Shown piece by piece: positions 47,656 to 58,421 of a stretch of 64,000 nucleotides of DNA. Source of the stretch: Flammula alnicola (taxonomy: Eukaryota > Basidiomycota > Agaricomycetes > Agaricales > Strophariaceae); NCBI GenBank assembly GCA_015499995.1, contig JADNRV010000003.1, forward strand, positions 868,001 through 932,000, given 5' to 3'. The position numbers were made by a program, and so were the translations under genes. The notes beneath the pieces were generated by a model that saw only the letters and a program-made list of their open reading frames with translations, was not told where the DNA came from and did not search any database. Position 1 is the first letter of the stretch, and each line of letters opens with the position of its first letter.

Positions 47656-48598
47656 CGCCTGGTTTACCCAGGCGACGACAATTTGTACGAGGAGACGACG
47701 CATGTTCGTCGTCTCCTCATACGCCTGTGGGTGGAGGGTAGCATCGTGGAGGGGTCGTCGATGCACCTCCGGCGTCGTGGGCTCGTCGTCGGTGCACCCG
47801 CGGCGTCATGGATTCATCGTTGATGCAACTGCGGCATCGTGCGGTCGTCTGCACCTGGGGCATCGTGGATTCATCATCGATGTAACCGCGGCGTCGCAGA
47901 TTCGTCCTCGAGGGGAGTGGGCGGTTGGTGAAGGTGACGATGATGGGGGTGTCCAATGCCAAATGACGCAGCGGATGGGGCTTGCGGGTGGGATAAGGCC
48001 GTGGTGGATGTCCCAAGCACAGATTCGAACGTCGTCTGATGCAGACGACGTTCGAATCTAAGGAGATGACGAACGGCAGTTCGTCGTCTCCTTGTACAAG
48101 CTGTGGGAGATGTGAGCGTCCGTGTGTGTGTGGATTGAAGTAGAAGATCGGAACGAGTCGGCAGTACCGACTCGTTCCGCTCACGTACCTTGCGGATCCC
48201 CCTCTACCAGGGCCTGCCCTTGGTGTCTCAGTCCCCTCGCTGCTGACCTCAACCCTACATCCCTTGAATAGCGGAGGAGCAAGCGACGGCGTCAACTCGT
48301 TTGTTCGTGCGTCTTGAGGGGCACCGCGTGGGGGAAGAGGCAAGAGAGGGTTGGTGGTGGTGGTTAGAGATCGAGATCAACGACGTTCAACCTCGTTGAT
48401 CTTTATCTGGCAGTTTCCGAGTAAGACTTGGAAATTGCGACCACCGACGAGCACAAGACGAGCAGGCCGATCCAGCGAGGCGTTACAATTTCCGATCCAG
48501 CGAGGCGTTACGGATTTGCGACATGCATGTCGCAAATCCGTCACAGAGAATAAACAAAGGTTTGAACTGACATTGGACTTAGACGCGAGGACGCGTCT
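47656..48598. repeat. Cluster of eight hairpins (perfect or near-perfect inverted repeats)
   Basis: Stems at 47656-47674 (7 bp), 47685-47722 (16 bp, one mismatch), 48021-48059 (18 bp perfect, 3 nt loop) and 48060-48093 (15 bp, one mismatch). The rest are at 48149-48179 (13 bp perfect), 48374-48402 (10 bp), 48510-48541 (perfect 32 bp palindrome) and 48581-48598 (7 bp). Sequences mostly differ, except that the second and fourth share GGAGA-GACG cores. An 18 bp direct repeat, GATCCAGCGAGGCGTTAC, occurs at 48469 and 48494. Confidence 0.9.
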
Positions 48599-49593
48599 GG
48601 TCACATGACTGCATGGTCACATGCCCATGTTGAACTTCGAATGTTCGAGAATCGACTTAGCGGACTTAGCTTCATCCTTGTCTCGTTTCTTCCTACTAAT
48701 TACAATATCTCTCAGGCAGCACTTGGGGCTGAGTGCCCCTCCGCCTCGTACGAGGGATGTGGGCAAGGTATGTGGTTACCCAACTACCCACGACGTGACT
48801 AACCCGCCCCTTGTTTCACACAGAACCACACCACACTGGGTTCGAAACCCCTGGCACGTCGTCGCGAATGACGGAACCCCTTACGCCGCAGCTAAACCCA
48901 ACAGCTGCAGGCCAGCATTGATTCCTCTGTCATTGCTATGCAGAAAATGTACGTACCTCTTTGGTTTCGACGTCAGTCTCACCTCGCTGACTCGTTCTCC
49001 TCTTCTAGAGCAACCATGACCACCGATGTGCCTTCGCCACACCGTTATGCTGCTATGTACCCATGGTCGCAGAGGTGCCATTCCGCAGACGATCCAGGCG
49101 TTGTTTGGGACAGTTTGGAGTCACGAACGGGGTGGGATGGAGTGGTCTGCTTACTGGGCGGTATGGTGCCTCGGACATGTGGCGGCGGCGAGAATTGAGG
49201 GCGAACGCTGGGTGCGGATGATGGGCAGAGGCATCTGGGAGACGATGTCAGCTATTGAAGGTACGTGTGCAAAACGGATCTGTTTGCTTACCCACATTAA
49301 CTGAGTGCAATGATGTAGCTGCTCACTCAAGAGTTCAGTAAGCGATGAAACAATGACAACAGAGGTGATTCAACTCGAGGTAAGCACAGCTTCAGCACAT
49401 ATGAGCATAGTTCACTAACATCACCCATACGACAAACCTCTTTTGTCTAGGTACATAACATTTTGCCGATGGTTAATTGTGGGTTACAGGTAGCTGGGCC
49501 CCTACCCGTACCCATTTCCATTGGTACCCATACCTGTGACCCAGGCAGGTATAACCTACCCATGCAATATCCTAGACATATATTAAATGTAAC
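48599..49593. other. Non-repetitive part of the nested element, possible gene remnant
   Basis: Overlapping short frames at 48938-49304 and GT..AG pairs (for example 49260-49318) hint at a spliced gene remnant. I recognise no domain and cannot say whether it is transposase-derived. Confidence 0.3.
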
Positions 49594-49954
49594 TAGATAA
49601 TTATGTAGTTTGCTAGTCCCTGTACTGTACTGTACTGTAATATATATTGATTCAAAACTACTGGCAAAGTGTGCTTTGAGGCAGGGCAAGGGAACCCCAG
49701 GGCAATAGAAATGCAAATTGACCCAATCCTAAGACCTATTGTGTTATCCTAGGACACTCTGAGTAAATTTGGCTGCAATCTAGGAAACCATTAGGTTGCC
49801 TCCAGTGCGTCCTAGGGTGTCCTAGGTTACCCTAAGGAAAAGTTATCTCCTAACTGACGCCCAAGAGAGTATGAGCACCCTGACTGACCTAGCACTCTTA
49901 GGCTGCCCTAGGAGTTCCTTGGGAAGACCTGGGGAAAAAGTGTTTTTCCTGATG

Positions 49955-52900
49955 GAAGGAATAGACGAGGAAATGATGAGAACATACGCCCCACAAATTT
50001 GGCACCGAGTTTTATGGCTTTGAGGGGTCTGCATTCGGTACGTTTGAATCATCCAACTATTCTCAATGATACTGGCAATTAATTTTTTCTGTCCTCAGGA
50101 CCACACCCACGCTGCCGTTTCTCAACAACACACAGACCGCGACAACATATTTTCAATGATCCCAGCGACGGAGGTAGGTTACTGGGTTATTGCTGAATTT
50201 GACCGTAAACTTACTAATCAAATAGGTCGTGAACCGGCGCTCAATTGCCCAACGACGGCGCCACGAACACGAACGTCGAGAGCGTGAAATGCAAGAGCAT
50301 GGATGTCATGAGCGAGAAAGTCCACAGCAGATTGCCAACTCAAGACCATCGGCAAATCAAGCTCTCTGTCACGAAGCAACCATACCTGCGCCTCAAGAGG
50401 AATACATCACCCCACCTACAACGCAAGATATGACTCAGAACAGGATAGCAAATCCTGTTGGTCAGTTGGCGGCACCTCTTCCCACACGACATGGCCGCAG
50501 TAAGTCGATCATCTTATTTCATAATGCATCCATATTTCTGATTTCTTCCAGCTTCTCGACCTGCTGCAGAAGAAAATATTCATCCGCTGATCCTGAGAAC
50601 GACAGAGCCGAGCCCGCGACCTCAATTGCTTACTCCGCCACTGACAAATGTGCCTGGTATGACTCTGTTGAGAAGTTTATATATTGCTAAAAGCTGACTA
50701 AACTTTCGTAGCTGTCAATAGTCAGCGGTCGAGATCGCAAAGGAACCGGCGTGAGCGAGAACGACAAGAACAGTTACAAAGAGAACACCTTCCAGTCCCA
50801 GCGCACACTTTGCAACCGCGAACAAGTAAGCAAAGTCATAACAAAATATCAGGCTCAAATTTGACTTATCTTTTTTTCTTCCTATTAGACGACACTCTTT
50901 TCCTTGCTGCGCGACGACCTTACTGTGAACCCATGGCCCGTCACGACCTCGGCCGCATGGATGTTGAATGTCCTCACTGCGGAGCGCTGCATTGGATGAT
51001 GGAAAAGCTCGCACGATCATCTGCGACATCGCCTGAATTCGGTTTTTGCTGCAAGAGCGGCAAAATTCAATTGCCTGCTCTTCAAGCACCTCCGGAAGCC
51101 TTGAAGGCATTGTTTGATGGTCAAGACGAGCAAGCAAAGGAATTCCGAGAGAATATATGGAAATATAATCGAGCCTTCGCGTTTACTTCTCTCAAAGTCA
51201 AGGAAGATTACTCTGTCAACCAAGGCCGTGGCCCCCCTGTATTCCGAATTCAGGGAGAACTTTTTCACCGTGGAGGACCACTGGAACCTGCACCCCGCCA
51301 TGACCCTATCTATGCCCAGCTCTATATTTATGACCCACACGCTGCTCTCGAACATCGCCGCCATCAAAATGCGGGGCTAAACGCAGATACATTACGCATC
51401 CTTCAGCGAGTTATTCTTGACAACCACCAGTATGCAGCTGTCTACAAGCACGCACATGAAATCTTGCAAGATTACGACCCCCAAGAAGATGTCTGCATAC
51501 GTCTTCATGTTGCACCAGGCAGTGATCGTCGACGTTACAACTTACCAACTGCAGACGAAGTTGCTGTGATCCTTCCAATGGATGTCAACCCGGAGAAAAA
51601 CTCACGCGATATCGTGCTCTATCAACGACGAGGAGGGATCCAGATCATCAGCGACCTTCATCCTGCCTATGTTCCTTTGTACTATGTCCTTCTTTTTCCA
51701 TATGGAGAGAATGGATGGCATCCTGACCTTCGGATTCTCCATTGTGACAGATATCAGCATACGAGGATAACCCAAGTCCAGTTTGTCTCTTATCGTCTCC
51801 AGTATCGACGGAATGAATACTCATCAATTTTGCGTGGTGGTCGGCTCTTACAAAGATTTTTGGTTGACATGTTCGCATCCATTGATCAAAATCGCTTAAA
51901 TTGGGTCTTCTTGAACCAGCCCACCCTTCGTGCATGTTTATACAGTGGCTTGGAGGATGCGGTTGCTTTCGGAGATGACGAAATCGATCTCGGAAATCTG
52001 GGTCAACGATATGTTCTTCCGTCTTCGTATATTGGAGGCCCGAGGCACATGCAACAGCAATACCAAGACTCAATGGCAATCGCCCGCTATTTTCGACGTG
52101 TCGACATTTTCTTAACCGTCACCTGCAATCCCCAATGGGCCGAAATCACACGAGAACTTCTCCCTGGTCAGACTGCATATGATCGGCCCGACTTGGTAGC
52201 ACGAGTCTTTCAGATGAAGAAGCAGGCTATCCTGGATGATATATATAAAAATGGGGTTTTTGGACACGCTGTCGCCTACGTTTATACCATCGAATTTCAA
52301 AAGCGAGGACTTCCACATATGCACTGCTTGATATTTCTGAAGGAACCATACAAACTGACGACCACAGAGGCAATTGACTCTTGCATATGGGCGCGCTGGC
52401 CTGATCCCGAAAGGGAGCCATTGCTTTTTGATTCAGTCAAGCGTCTCATGGTTCATGGTCCTTGTGGGACAGCAAACCCCAAAGCACCTTGCATGGAGGA
52501 TAATAGGTGCATAAAGGGATTCCCGAAGGACTTCAGTGCATTTACCACCATGGACGGCAACGGTTTTCCGCAATATTTCCGCCCCGATGATGGATGTGCC
52601 TATTTAGTTGGTCGGATACCTGTGGATAACCGATGGCTGGTATCCTATCCCCCATACTTTCTTGCCCGCTATGACTGCCATGCAAATGCAGAATGTGCGG
52701 TTACTCTTGGTTCATTCAAGTACCTTTTCAAGTATACGCACAAGGGTGGAGACATGGCCTCATTGGAAGTTGAGCCAAATAATGAAATTCAACGACATAT
52801 CAATGGGCGGTACATCTCAGCGTCAGAGGCGGTACATCGAATATTCGAATTTGAGACGCACGGTAGAGTTCCAAGTGTTGTGCGTCTTCAGGTTCACCTT

Positions 52901-55057
52901 CCAGGCCAGCATCTGGTGATATTCGATCCAGATGAAGACGCCGCTGCCCTTATCGCACATGCAAGTCAAGAGAAGACAAGCCTTACAGCTTATTTCGATG
53001 CAAATAAAGACGATGGACCTCTCGGAGCCCTCGCACACCAGTATACATATCCGGAATTTCCTCAGCATTTTCGATGGCTCCAGGATGAGAAGAAATGGAC
53101 CGTTTGAAAGCAAGGATTTGCCATTGGTCGTATGTATTATGTTCCACCAACAGTCGGCGAGCGATTCTACCTACGACTGCTTTTGACGATTTCCAAAGGT
53201 GCCACGTCTTTCGATGACCTGCGACATCCTCATCCCACATTCTATGATGCCTGTCGTGCCCGTGGACTTCTTGAGGATGATGGAGAGTGGGAGCACTGTC
53301 TTCTCGAAGCCTCCGAAATCCAGGTTGGTCAGTGCCTGCGGTACCTATTTGCGACAATCTTACTCTTTTGCCATCCGTCTGAACCGGCGCGGTTGTGGAT
53401 GCAATTTCGACAACATATTTGCGATGACCTCCAGTACTGGCTGCAAAATTTAGGCCTGGCCAATGCGACCGAGGATGATGCCTTTGACTATGGGCTATAT
53501 CTGCTTGATCAGACACTCAGAAACTCTGGCCATACTTTAGCAGATTGGCCCGCAATGCCACGACCACAGCAGGATTGGGAGAATCATGTATTTAATCCTG
53601 TAATCGCCGAGCAACTGAATTACAACCGCGAACAAGAACGTGTATACCACGAAGAGCACCACGGGCTCCTCAATGAAGCACAATGACAAGCATATACAAA
53701 AATCTGCGAATCGGTCGAGAATAACCGGGGCGAACTCTTCTTCCTCAACGGCCATGGAGGCACAGGAAAGACTTTCCTCTACAAGGTTCTCTGCAGCAAG
53801 TTTCGAAGTGAGGGCGCAATTGTTATTTGTGTCGCATCTTCTGGAATTGCTGCTCTATTGCTACCTCTCGGACGTACTGCACATTCAACGTTTAAAATCC
53901 CAATCGACACCCTACACGAAGATTCAGTATGCAGTATACCTAAGAATAGTCAGCGTGCAGACCTACTGCGTATGGCGAAATGTATCATCTGGGATGAGGT
54001 TGGAGCTCAGCAGCGGCATGCGGTTGAAGCCCTTGATCGAACATTGCGTGATATTCGCAATGACAATCGGCCATTTGGAGGATTGGCAACACTCTTTGGG
54101 GGCGACTTCCAGCAAACACTTCCCGTTGTCGAGAGGGGTTCACGTGAACAAATCATCGATGCGACACTTCTCCGGTCCTATCTATGGGAAGACATTCAAG
54201 TTTTACACCTCAGGCAAAACATGCGCTTACAAGGGGACCCGAGTGCTGCCGAATTCTCCCAATGGCTTCTTGATGTTGGCCATGGTCGCAACTCCAATGA
54301 AAGTGGCAAGGTTCGCATACCTAATGACATGTTAGTAAATGATGTGGCTGACTTAGTCGATTCAATCTATCCTGGAATTGACTCACCGCAGCCACCTCTA
54401 CCCGAATACTTCCTCGACCATATGATTCTTGCACCACGTAACCTGGATGTTTCGGATATCAATGATGACATCCTCAATCGCATGGCCGGCCAAGAGCACA
54501 TGTACTACAGTGTCGACGAGGTCATCCGAGAGCGCGGTGCCGATCCAGATGATGATATGCCAGTAACACCAGAGTTCTTGCGCTCTATCAACTCCTCCAG
54601 CCTTCCTCCTGGGGAATTGTGACTCAAAGTCGGCTGTCCATTGATCCTGCTCCGAAATCTCTCTCCATCCCAAGGTCTCTGCAATGGAACAAGAATGCTG
54701 TTGACCAGAGATGGAGAACGAGTTCTTGAGGTTCGCATTCTGGGAGGAGACCAAGATGGCAAGGTGGCATTCATACCACGCATCTCACTCATCCCGACAT
54801 CGTCAACAGACTATGTCTTCAAATTCCGTCGACGCCAATTTCCTGTGAGACTCGCATTTGCGCTATCGATCAACAGAGCGCAGGGACAGTCCGTAAAATA
54901 TGTTGGGCTTGATGTGCGTGTGCCTGTTTTTGCACATGGTCAGCTCTATGTCGCCCTCTCAAGGGCTACTTCACGTTCAAGGGTGAAAATCTTACTGCCA
55001 GATCCAACGGATCCATTCACAATGAATGTTGTGCATCCTGAGGTTTTACTTGATTGA
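49955..55057 (+). pseudogene. Helitron Rep/helicase (RepHel), interrupted by three in-frame TGA codons
   Basis: Several small arginine-rich exons (for example RRSIAQRRRHEHERREREM near 50230) lead into one 4.2 kb exon from about 50889. The N-terminal Helitron-like domain starts with a zinc motif (CPHCGALHWMMEKLAR). The HUH Rep nuclease follows: FQKRGLPHMHCLIFL near 52300, with catalytic tyrosines in FKYLFKYTHKGGD near 52720. The Pif1-type helicase has Walker A NGHGGTGKTFLYK near 53745, Walker B IIWDEV near 53985, and the terminal block [20 protein letters not shown] then [14 protein letters not shown]. One frame is open throughout except for TGA at 53105, 53684 and 54620. The gene nicks and unwinds DNA for rolling-circle transposition; this copy should not make a full-length protein. 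Confidence 0.9.
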
Positions 55058-55442
55058 CTTGGTTGAATGTGGAGATGGTTTGTGATTGGTTCTTGAATAG
55101 AGGATTGTGATGATAGCGTTGATAGAAATTTGGTTAGAGATAGTGATTCAAGAAAAGGCGTAGCCTCGCTTACCAGGCGATCACATGATCTGGAAGTAGC
55201 ACGAGCGTTCACGGATATACTACTGTTCAGTGCTTTTGTAGCTAGGAATGCATTAAATTTTCCTCTTTGGGAGCCCCCTCAGATCATATTCTGAATCAAT
55301 TTTTAAATCATGTTGGATACATTAGGTACAGGCCGGCTGTGAGTAGTCTACGTGGGGTCCGCCCCGAAAATGACTATAAACAGGATACAAAAAAAAATCA
55401 TGTTGGAATCATGAATGCCCCGTGCGAAGCACGGGTCACTGA

Positions 55443-55611
55443 TTGGCACTGACTTTCATCTTGAAGTGGTTGAACCCTGCAGCGATGGCCTCTGTCATGA
55501 GCTGCAGGACCTTCTCATCGGCATAACCGAGCCAGCCTGCGGACGTGACGTATGCTGGGTATCTGAATTCGCAGACCCTTCACAGCAAATGTCCTTCTCG
55601 ACCATGTGATT
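55443..55611 (+). pseudogene. Gene-like fragment right of the large Helitron
   Basis: Open frame [20 protein letters not shown] then [17 protein letters not shown], ending QQMSFSTM. It is the possible continuation of the fragment at 44420-44594 across the Helitron insertion site. Not recognised. Confidence 0.3.
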
Positions 55612-56099
55612 CGCGATTTCTTTGATTGCAGCGCAGACTTATAAAAATAGGGCGTTTGAGCATGAAAATGATTCAATGATTAGCCACGTACGATGTCGTT
55701 ACCTCACCCAATTGTGAACGTCACCCAACCAGGTCTAAATCATTTAAGAGGACAATGTAGGTGACGAATAGTCGCAGTTAGTATTCCTGATAAAAGCCGT
55801 GATGAGACTGGATCTTGCGAGACATTGGAGCTAATGTACATGACGTCTGTACCGTCAATGGGATGAGTCGGGTGTCAGTGTGAAAGAGGCGGAACAAGAA
55901 CTTCGACGCCGTACACGGAGAGTGAGACACACTAAAAACGTATTCACCTTTTCAGTGCATCGCAATGAGCTACTATAGCTGGGAAAGACATATCTGTTGG
56001 CTCCTCATGCCTCTGCTGCATTTTTTTTGCCTGTTGCGATCCCCGCGAAGGCAAATAAGCACCGTCTTCTGAATCCGAATGTGGCGAGTTGGTATGAGG

Positions 56100-57030
56100 C
56101 TTTGACGAGACTGGACATAATGTAGAAGGGCAGACAGGTGGTGGGCTGGGCAGCAGTCAGTGGTGGCGAGTAACACGGGGGCCAGAGTTCGACGGATGGT
56201 ACACATGTTCTTGAGGATAGCCGACGTGCGTTGGGAGCTAGAAACGACGCGTATAAGGCGGTGTAAGGTGAAGGAAAGGTGAACAAAACCAGCGCGATAA
56301 TGATCGTTATCGTGCTGGGAGTTCTCTACGTACCTCATGAGTCTCCCAATTCGTGGGTCCCCTTGCAGTTCTAAAGAGGCCCTACTATCCATCGTAGTCG
56401 ATAACACCAGCTCTGCATTCCTTAGATGAGGGGAGGCACGCGCAAAGTCAGAGGTGTTGATGAGGCTGCGTGACGAGACAGTGATGGCGTGGTGGCGAGT
56501 GACGTGGAGGCCATAGTAAATAGACGGTATCCATGTTTTTGACGACAGCCAAAGCTTCACGTTGGGAGCTATAAACGATGCATACACATATAAGTCAATT
56601 GTAAGACAAACAGTGAAGAAACCCTGCGCGATAACGATCGATCGTTTCGATCGTCGCTGAGAGTTCTCTATGTACCTGATGGGTCTCCCAATTCGTCGGT
56701 CTCCCCTTGCAGCTCTACAGACTTGCTATCCATCATAGTCGATAATACCGGCTCCACATCCCTCGGATGAGGGGAGGGGCACACGGCGCAAAGTCGGAGG
56801 CGTTGGTGAGAGATAGCCTACAGCTCGGGTTGAGGGTGCCCAGCAGTACCCGTTACCCATAACCAGCACACGGTTGCCTACGACCAGTGAATGAAAAAGA
56901 CGACGAAGATTTGCCATGTTGGAAATGTACACCGAGTGACGAGACAGTGGCGGCGAGGACGAGGGTGAAGGAGACCCAGTCGAGTTGTGGATGAAGTGTG
57001 CCGTGATGGACTAGAACCAAAATGACGTCA
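56100..57030. repeat. Diverged direct repeats of about 0.34 kb
   Basis: GTCTCCCAATTCGT recurs at 56341 and 56682, with the preceding 150-200 bp also alike (GTGGTGGCGAGT, GTTGGGAGCTA, GCGCGATAA-GATCG, GAGTTCTCTA-GTACCT). The period is about 341 bp, with two clear copies and a third, weaker one. At least two repeats contain an inverted repeat around GATAA-cgatcg-TTATC. Open frames on the minus strand follow the repeat and are probably not genes. Confidence 0.75.
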
Positions 57031-57087
57031 GTCATGGATAATGGATGCGACGCGACTTGGACGCGACCAAACGCAGCCTACCTTACC

Positions 57088-57166
57088 GGTGTTCGAGGAA
57101 AATCGAGTCCATGCGCAGGCCCTGGACTCGAATTTCCTCGAACACCTGTCTTCCTCCTATAAATAA
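57088..57166 (+). promoter_or_regulatory. 23 bp-stem hairpin followed by a TATA box
   Basis: The arms 57088-57110 and 57124-57146 (starting GGTGTTCGAGGAAA) pair over 23 bp with one mismatch around a 13 nt loop. TATAAATA at 57159-57166 lies 63 bp before the ATG at 57229. This is the likely core promoter of the next gene. Confidence 0.6.
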
Positions 57167-57228
57167 CCTGTAAAGTTACCCATCTTCACAACACTTAATC
57201 GTCATCGTCAAACTTGCTTACAATCATA

Positions 57229-58338
57229 ATGACACTGAAACATACTACCTCGGGCTCTGACTCAGCTGCTGGCCTTGCGACAATACTTGCCATCGCAGCG
57301 CTCGCAAATCCACGTCATGTTCCTGACTCAAAATCAATAATTCTGGACGCACAAGTATACGTTGGATCATCCTCATGCGAGTCCCTTATTGGTGCTCTGC
57401 GCTTCTACAATGGAACCGAGATAGAGTTCAGCAGTGATGCAGGTCTATATCTAATCTACGCTACTGTGAGTCCTGTTTTGATCCGCACTGAATAAGGTCA
57501 CTGATAGCAATTTAGTTTGCACGTATGGAGGATGGTGTGGATATACAACCTGACCTTGCTGTATCTGAATATAAATTTGTAGGGGACCTACAATGGGTGC
57601 GGTTCACTTCATCTGAAATGAATATAATGGTATTAATTATTGCCTACTAGGTCATTCCTCTTGCTCCTCCGTCAGATTCTAAACCTGATGATTTTTCATC
57701 GGAGGCGGCTACACCCTTCCGCATTGACCCCCGACAACGTGCATATATCCATGTCTCAGGCATGGCAACAAACTGTCAGAAGGATGCCGGAACATTCACA
57801 CTTGAAATAGAACAATATGTTTCTGCTCTAAAAGATATCAAGAACGCAGCCTCGAAGCCAATCAAACCCATCACTCCAATCTTATGTGCATTTCCCGACT
57901 CTCCCCGTTTTAGAAATGGAAAACCCGTTCCTTACAACAAACGATTCATCTCTGCGTCCGGCTTCCTGGTGGATGTCGCCTATAAAAAGGAATCTGCTGA
58001 CATTGTAGAATATTTTATGGTGACCGTGGATCATATTGCTTTCTTGGGCCAGGCCAACACCAATTTGAACGGTGCCCTCCCAAATACCTTGGATAGTGAG
58101 TATTATTTAATATTTCTACACATTTTATTTATTTATTAACCATTGACTTGCAGCGTCGTCAAAAACACACACCCAAAACAAAGGCCTGATCAATTACAGC
58201 CGCGTTGATAAAAGGACATCTGTCTCTCAGGATGAAGTTGCTCCGGTTCCAACTGAAGCTGAATGTCCTCCGCGAAAGCGCCAGCGTCGAGTTGGAGGTG
58301 AATCCTCAAACAATTCTGTGTCTACCACAGAAAAGTAG
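57229..58338 (+). CDS. Intact four-exon gene of unknown function inside a Helitron-type element
   Basis: Splicing 57229-57464, about 57516-57590, about 57651-58093 and 58154-58338 gives an open frame of about 310 residues: MTLKHTTSGSDSAAGLATIL, then DSKSIILDAQVYVGSSSC, LYLIYATFARMEDGVDI, FRIDPRQRAYIHVSGMA, TFTLEIEQYVSALKDI, NGKPVPYNKRFISASGFLVD and VEYFMVTVDHIAFLGQ. The C-terminal tail has a nuclear-type signal, PPRKRQRR, and ends NSVSTTEK. Alternating beta-like stretches ending in 'VSGFL...V..I.FLGQ' suggest an OB-fold-like, possibly ssDNA-binding protein. That is inference, based on my recollection of abundant similar agaricomycete proteins near Helitrons. The stop lies 109 bp before a Helitron 3' end. 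Confidence 0.7.
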
Positions 58339-58421
58339 CCCACAATTTGGCTTCATGTATTTTTATTGTGTATATATTACATGCAATCTGAAATTTGTGT
58401 ATGTTTCCGTGACATTCTCCA

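Larger units (their letters stand above)
45594..49954. mobile_element. 4361 bp inverted-repeat element nested in the Helitron gene
   Basis: The ends are 29 bp inverted repeats with one mismatch, starting CATCAGGAAAAACACTTTT (45594-45622, and inverted 49926-49954). A 2 bp duplication GA flanks it. Counting GA once restores the Helitron reading frame, which supports these boundaries. Inside I find no recognisable transposase. The contents are a 62 bp duplication and palindrome at the left, a 1.6 kb GC-rich minisatellite, a hairpin cluster and a stretch with possible small exons (48.9-49.4 kb). CCTAGGACACT words occur near both ends. It is probably non-autonomous, and its superfamily is not determined. 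Confidence 0.7.
44595..55442 (+). mobile_element. Large Helitron with decayed Rep/helicase gene (ends putative)
   Basis: The body is defined by a Helitron Rep/helicase gene ending at 55057. The proposed 3' end is the hairpin CCCGTGC-gaa-GCACGGG (55419-55435) followed by CTGA|T at 55439-55442. The proposed 5' end is A|TCCTTGTTATAATAAAAG at 44595. Its following stretch (TTTCTCACGAG, GAGACAAAGA, CATTGATTGGCTG) resembles the 5' part of the short Helitron at 44006. Length would be about 10.8 kb, of which 4361 bp is a nested inverted-repeat element (45594-49954). The 3' end is better supported than the 5' end. Confidence 0.65.

Noticed and set aside
48815..48865. Possible tRNA T-arm (GGTTCGAAACC)
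   Set aside because: No matching acceptor stem, A box or anticodon arm could be built around it.
45594..49954. Nested element as a typical hAT or Tc1/mariner transposon
   Set aside because: No 8 bp or TA duplication is present at the ends and no DDE transposase fragment was recognised.
53105..54622. TGA recoded as an amino acid (alternative code or selenocysteine)
   Set aside because: All other genes in the window use TGA as a normal stop (for example CDS1 and ATG27), and CpG decay of arginine codons explains the sites more simply.
55973..56587. 204-codon minus-strand ORF
   Set aside because: It follows the 0.34 kb direct repeats, and its translation just repeats the same diverged segment. 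No homology recognised and no promoter.
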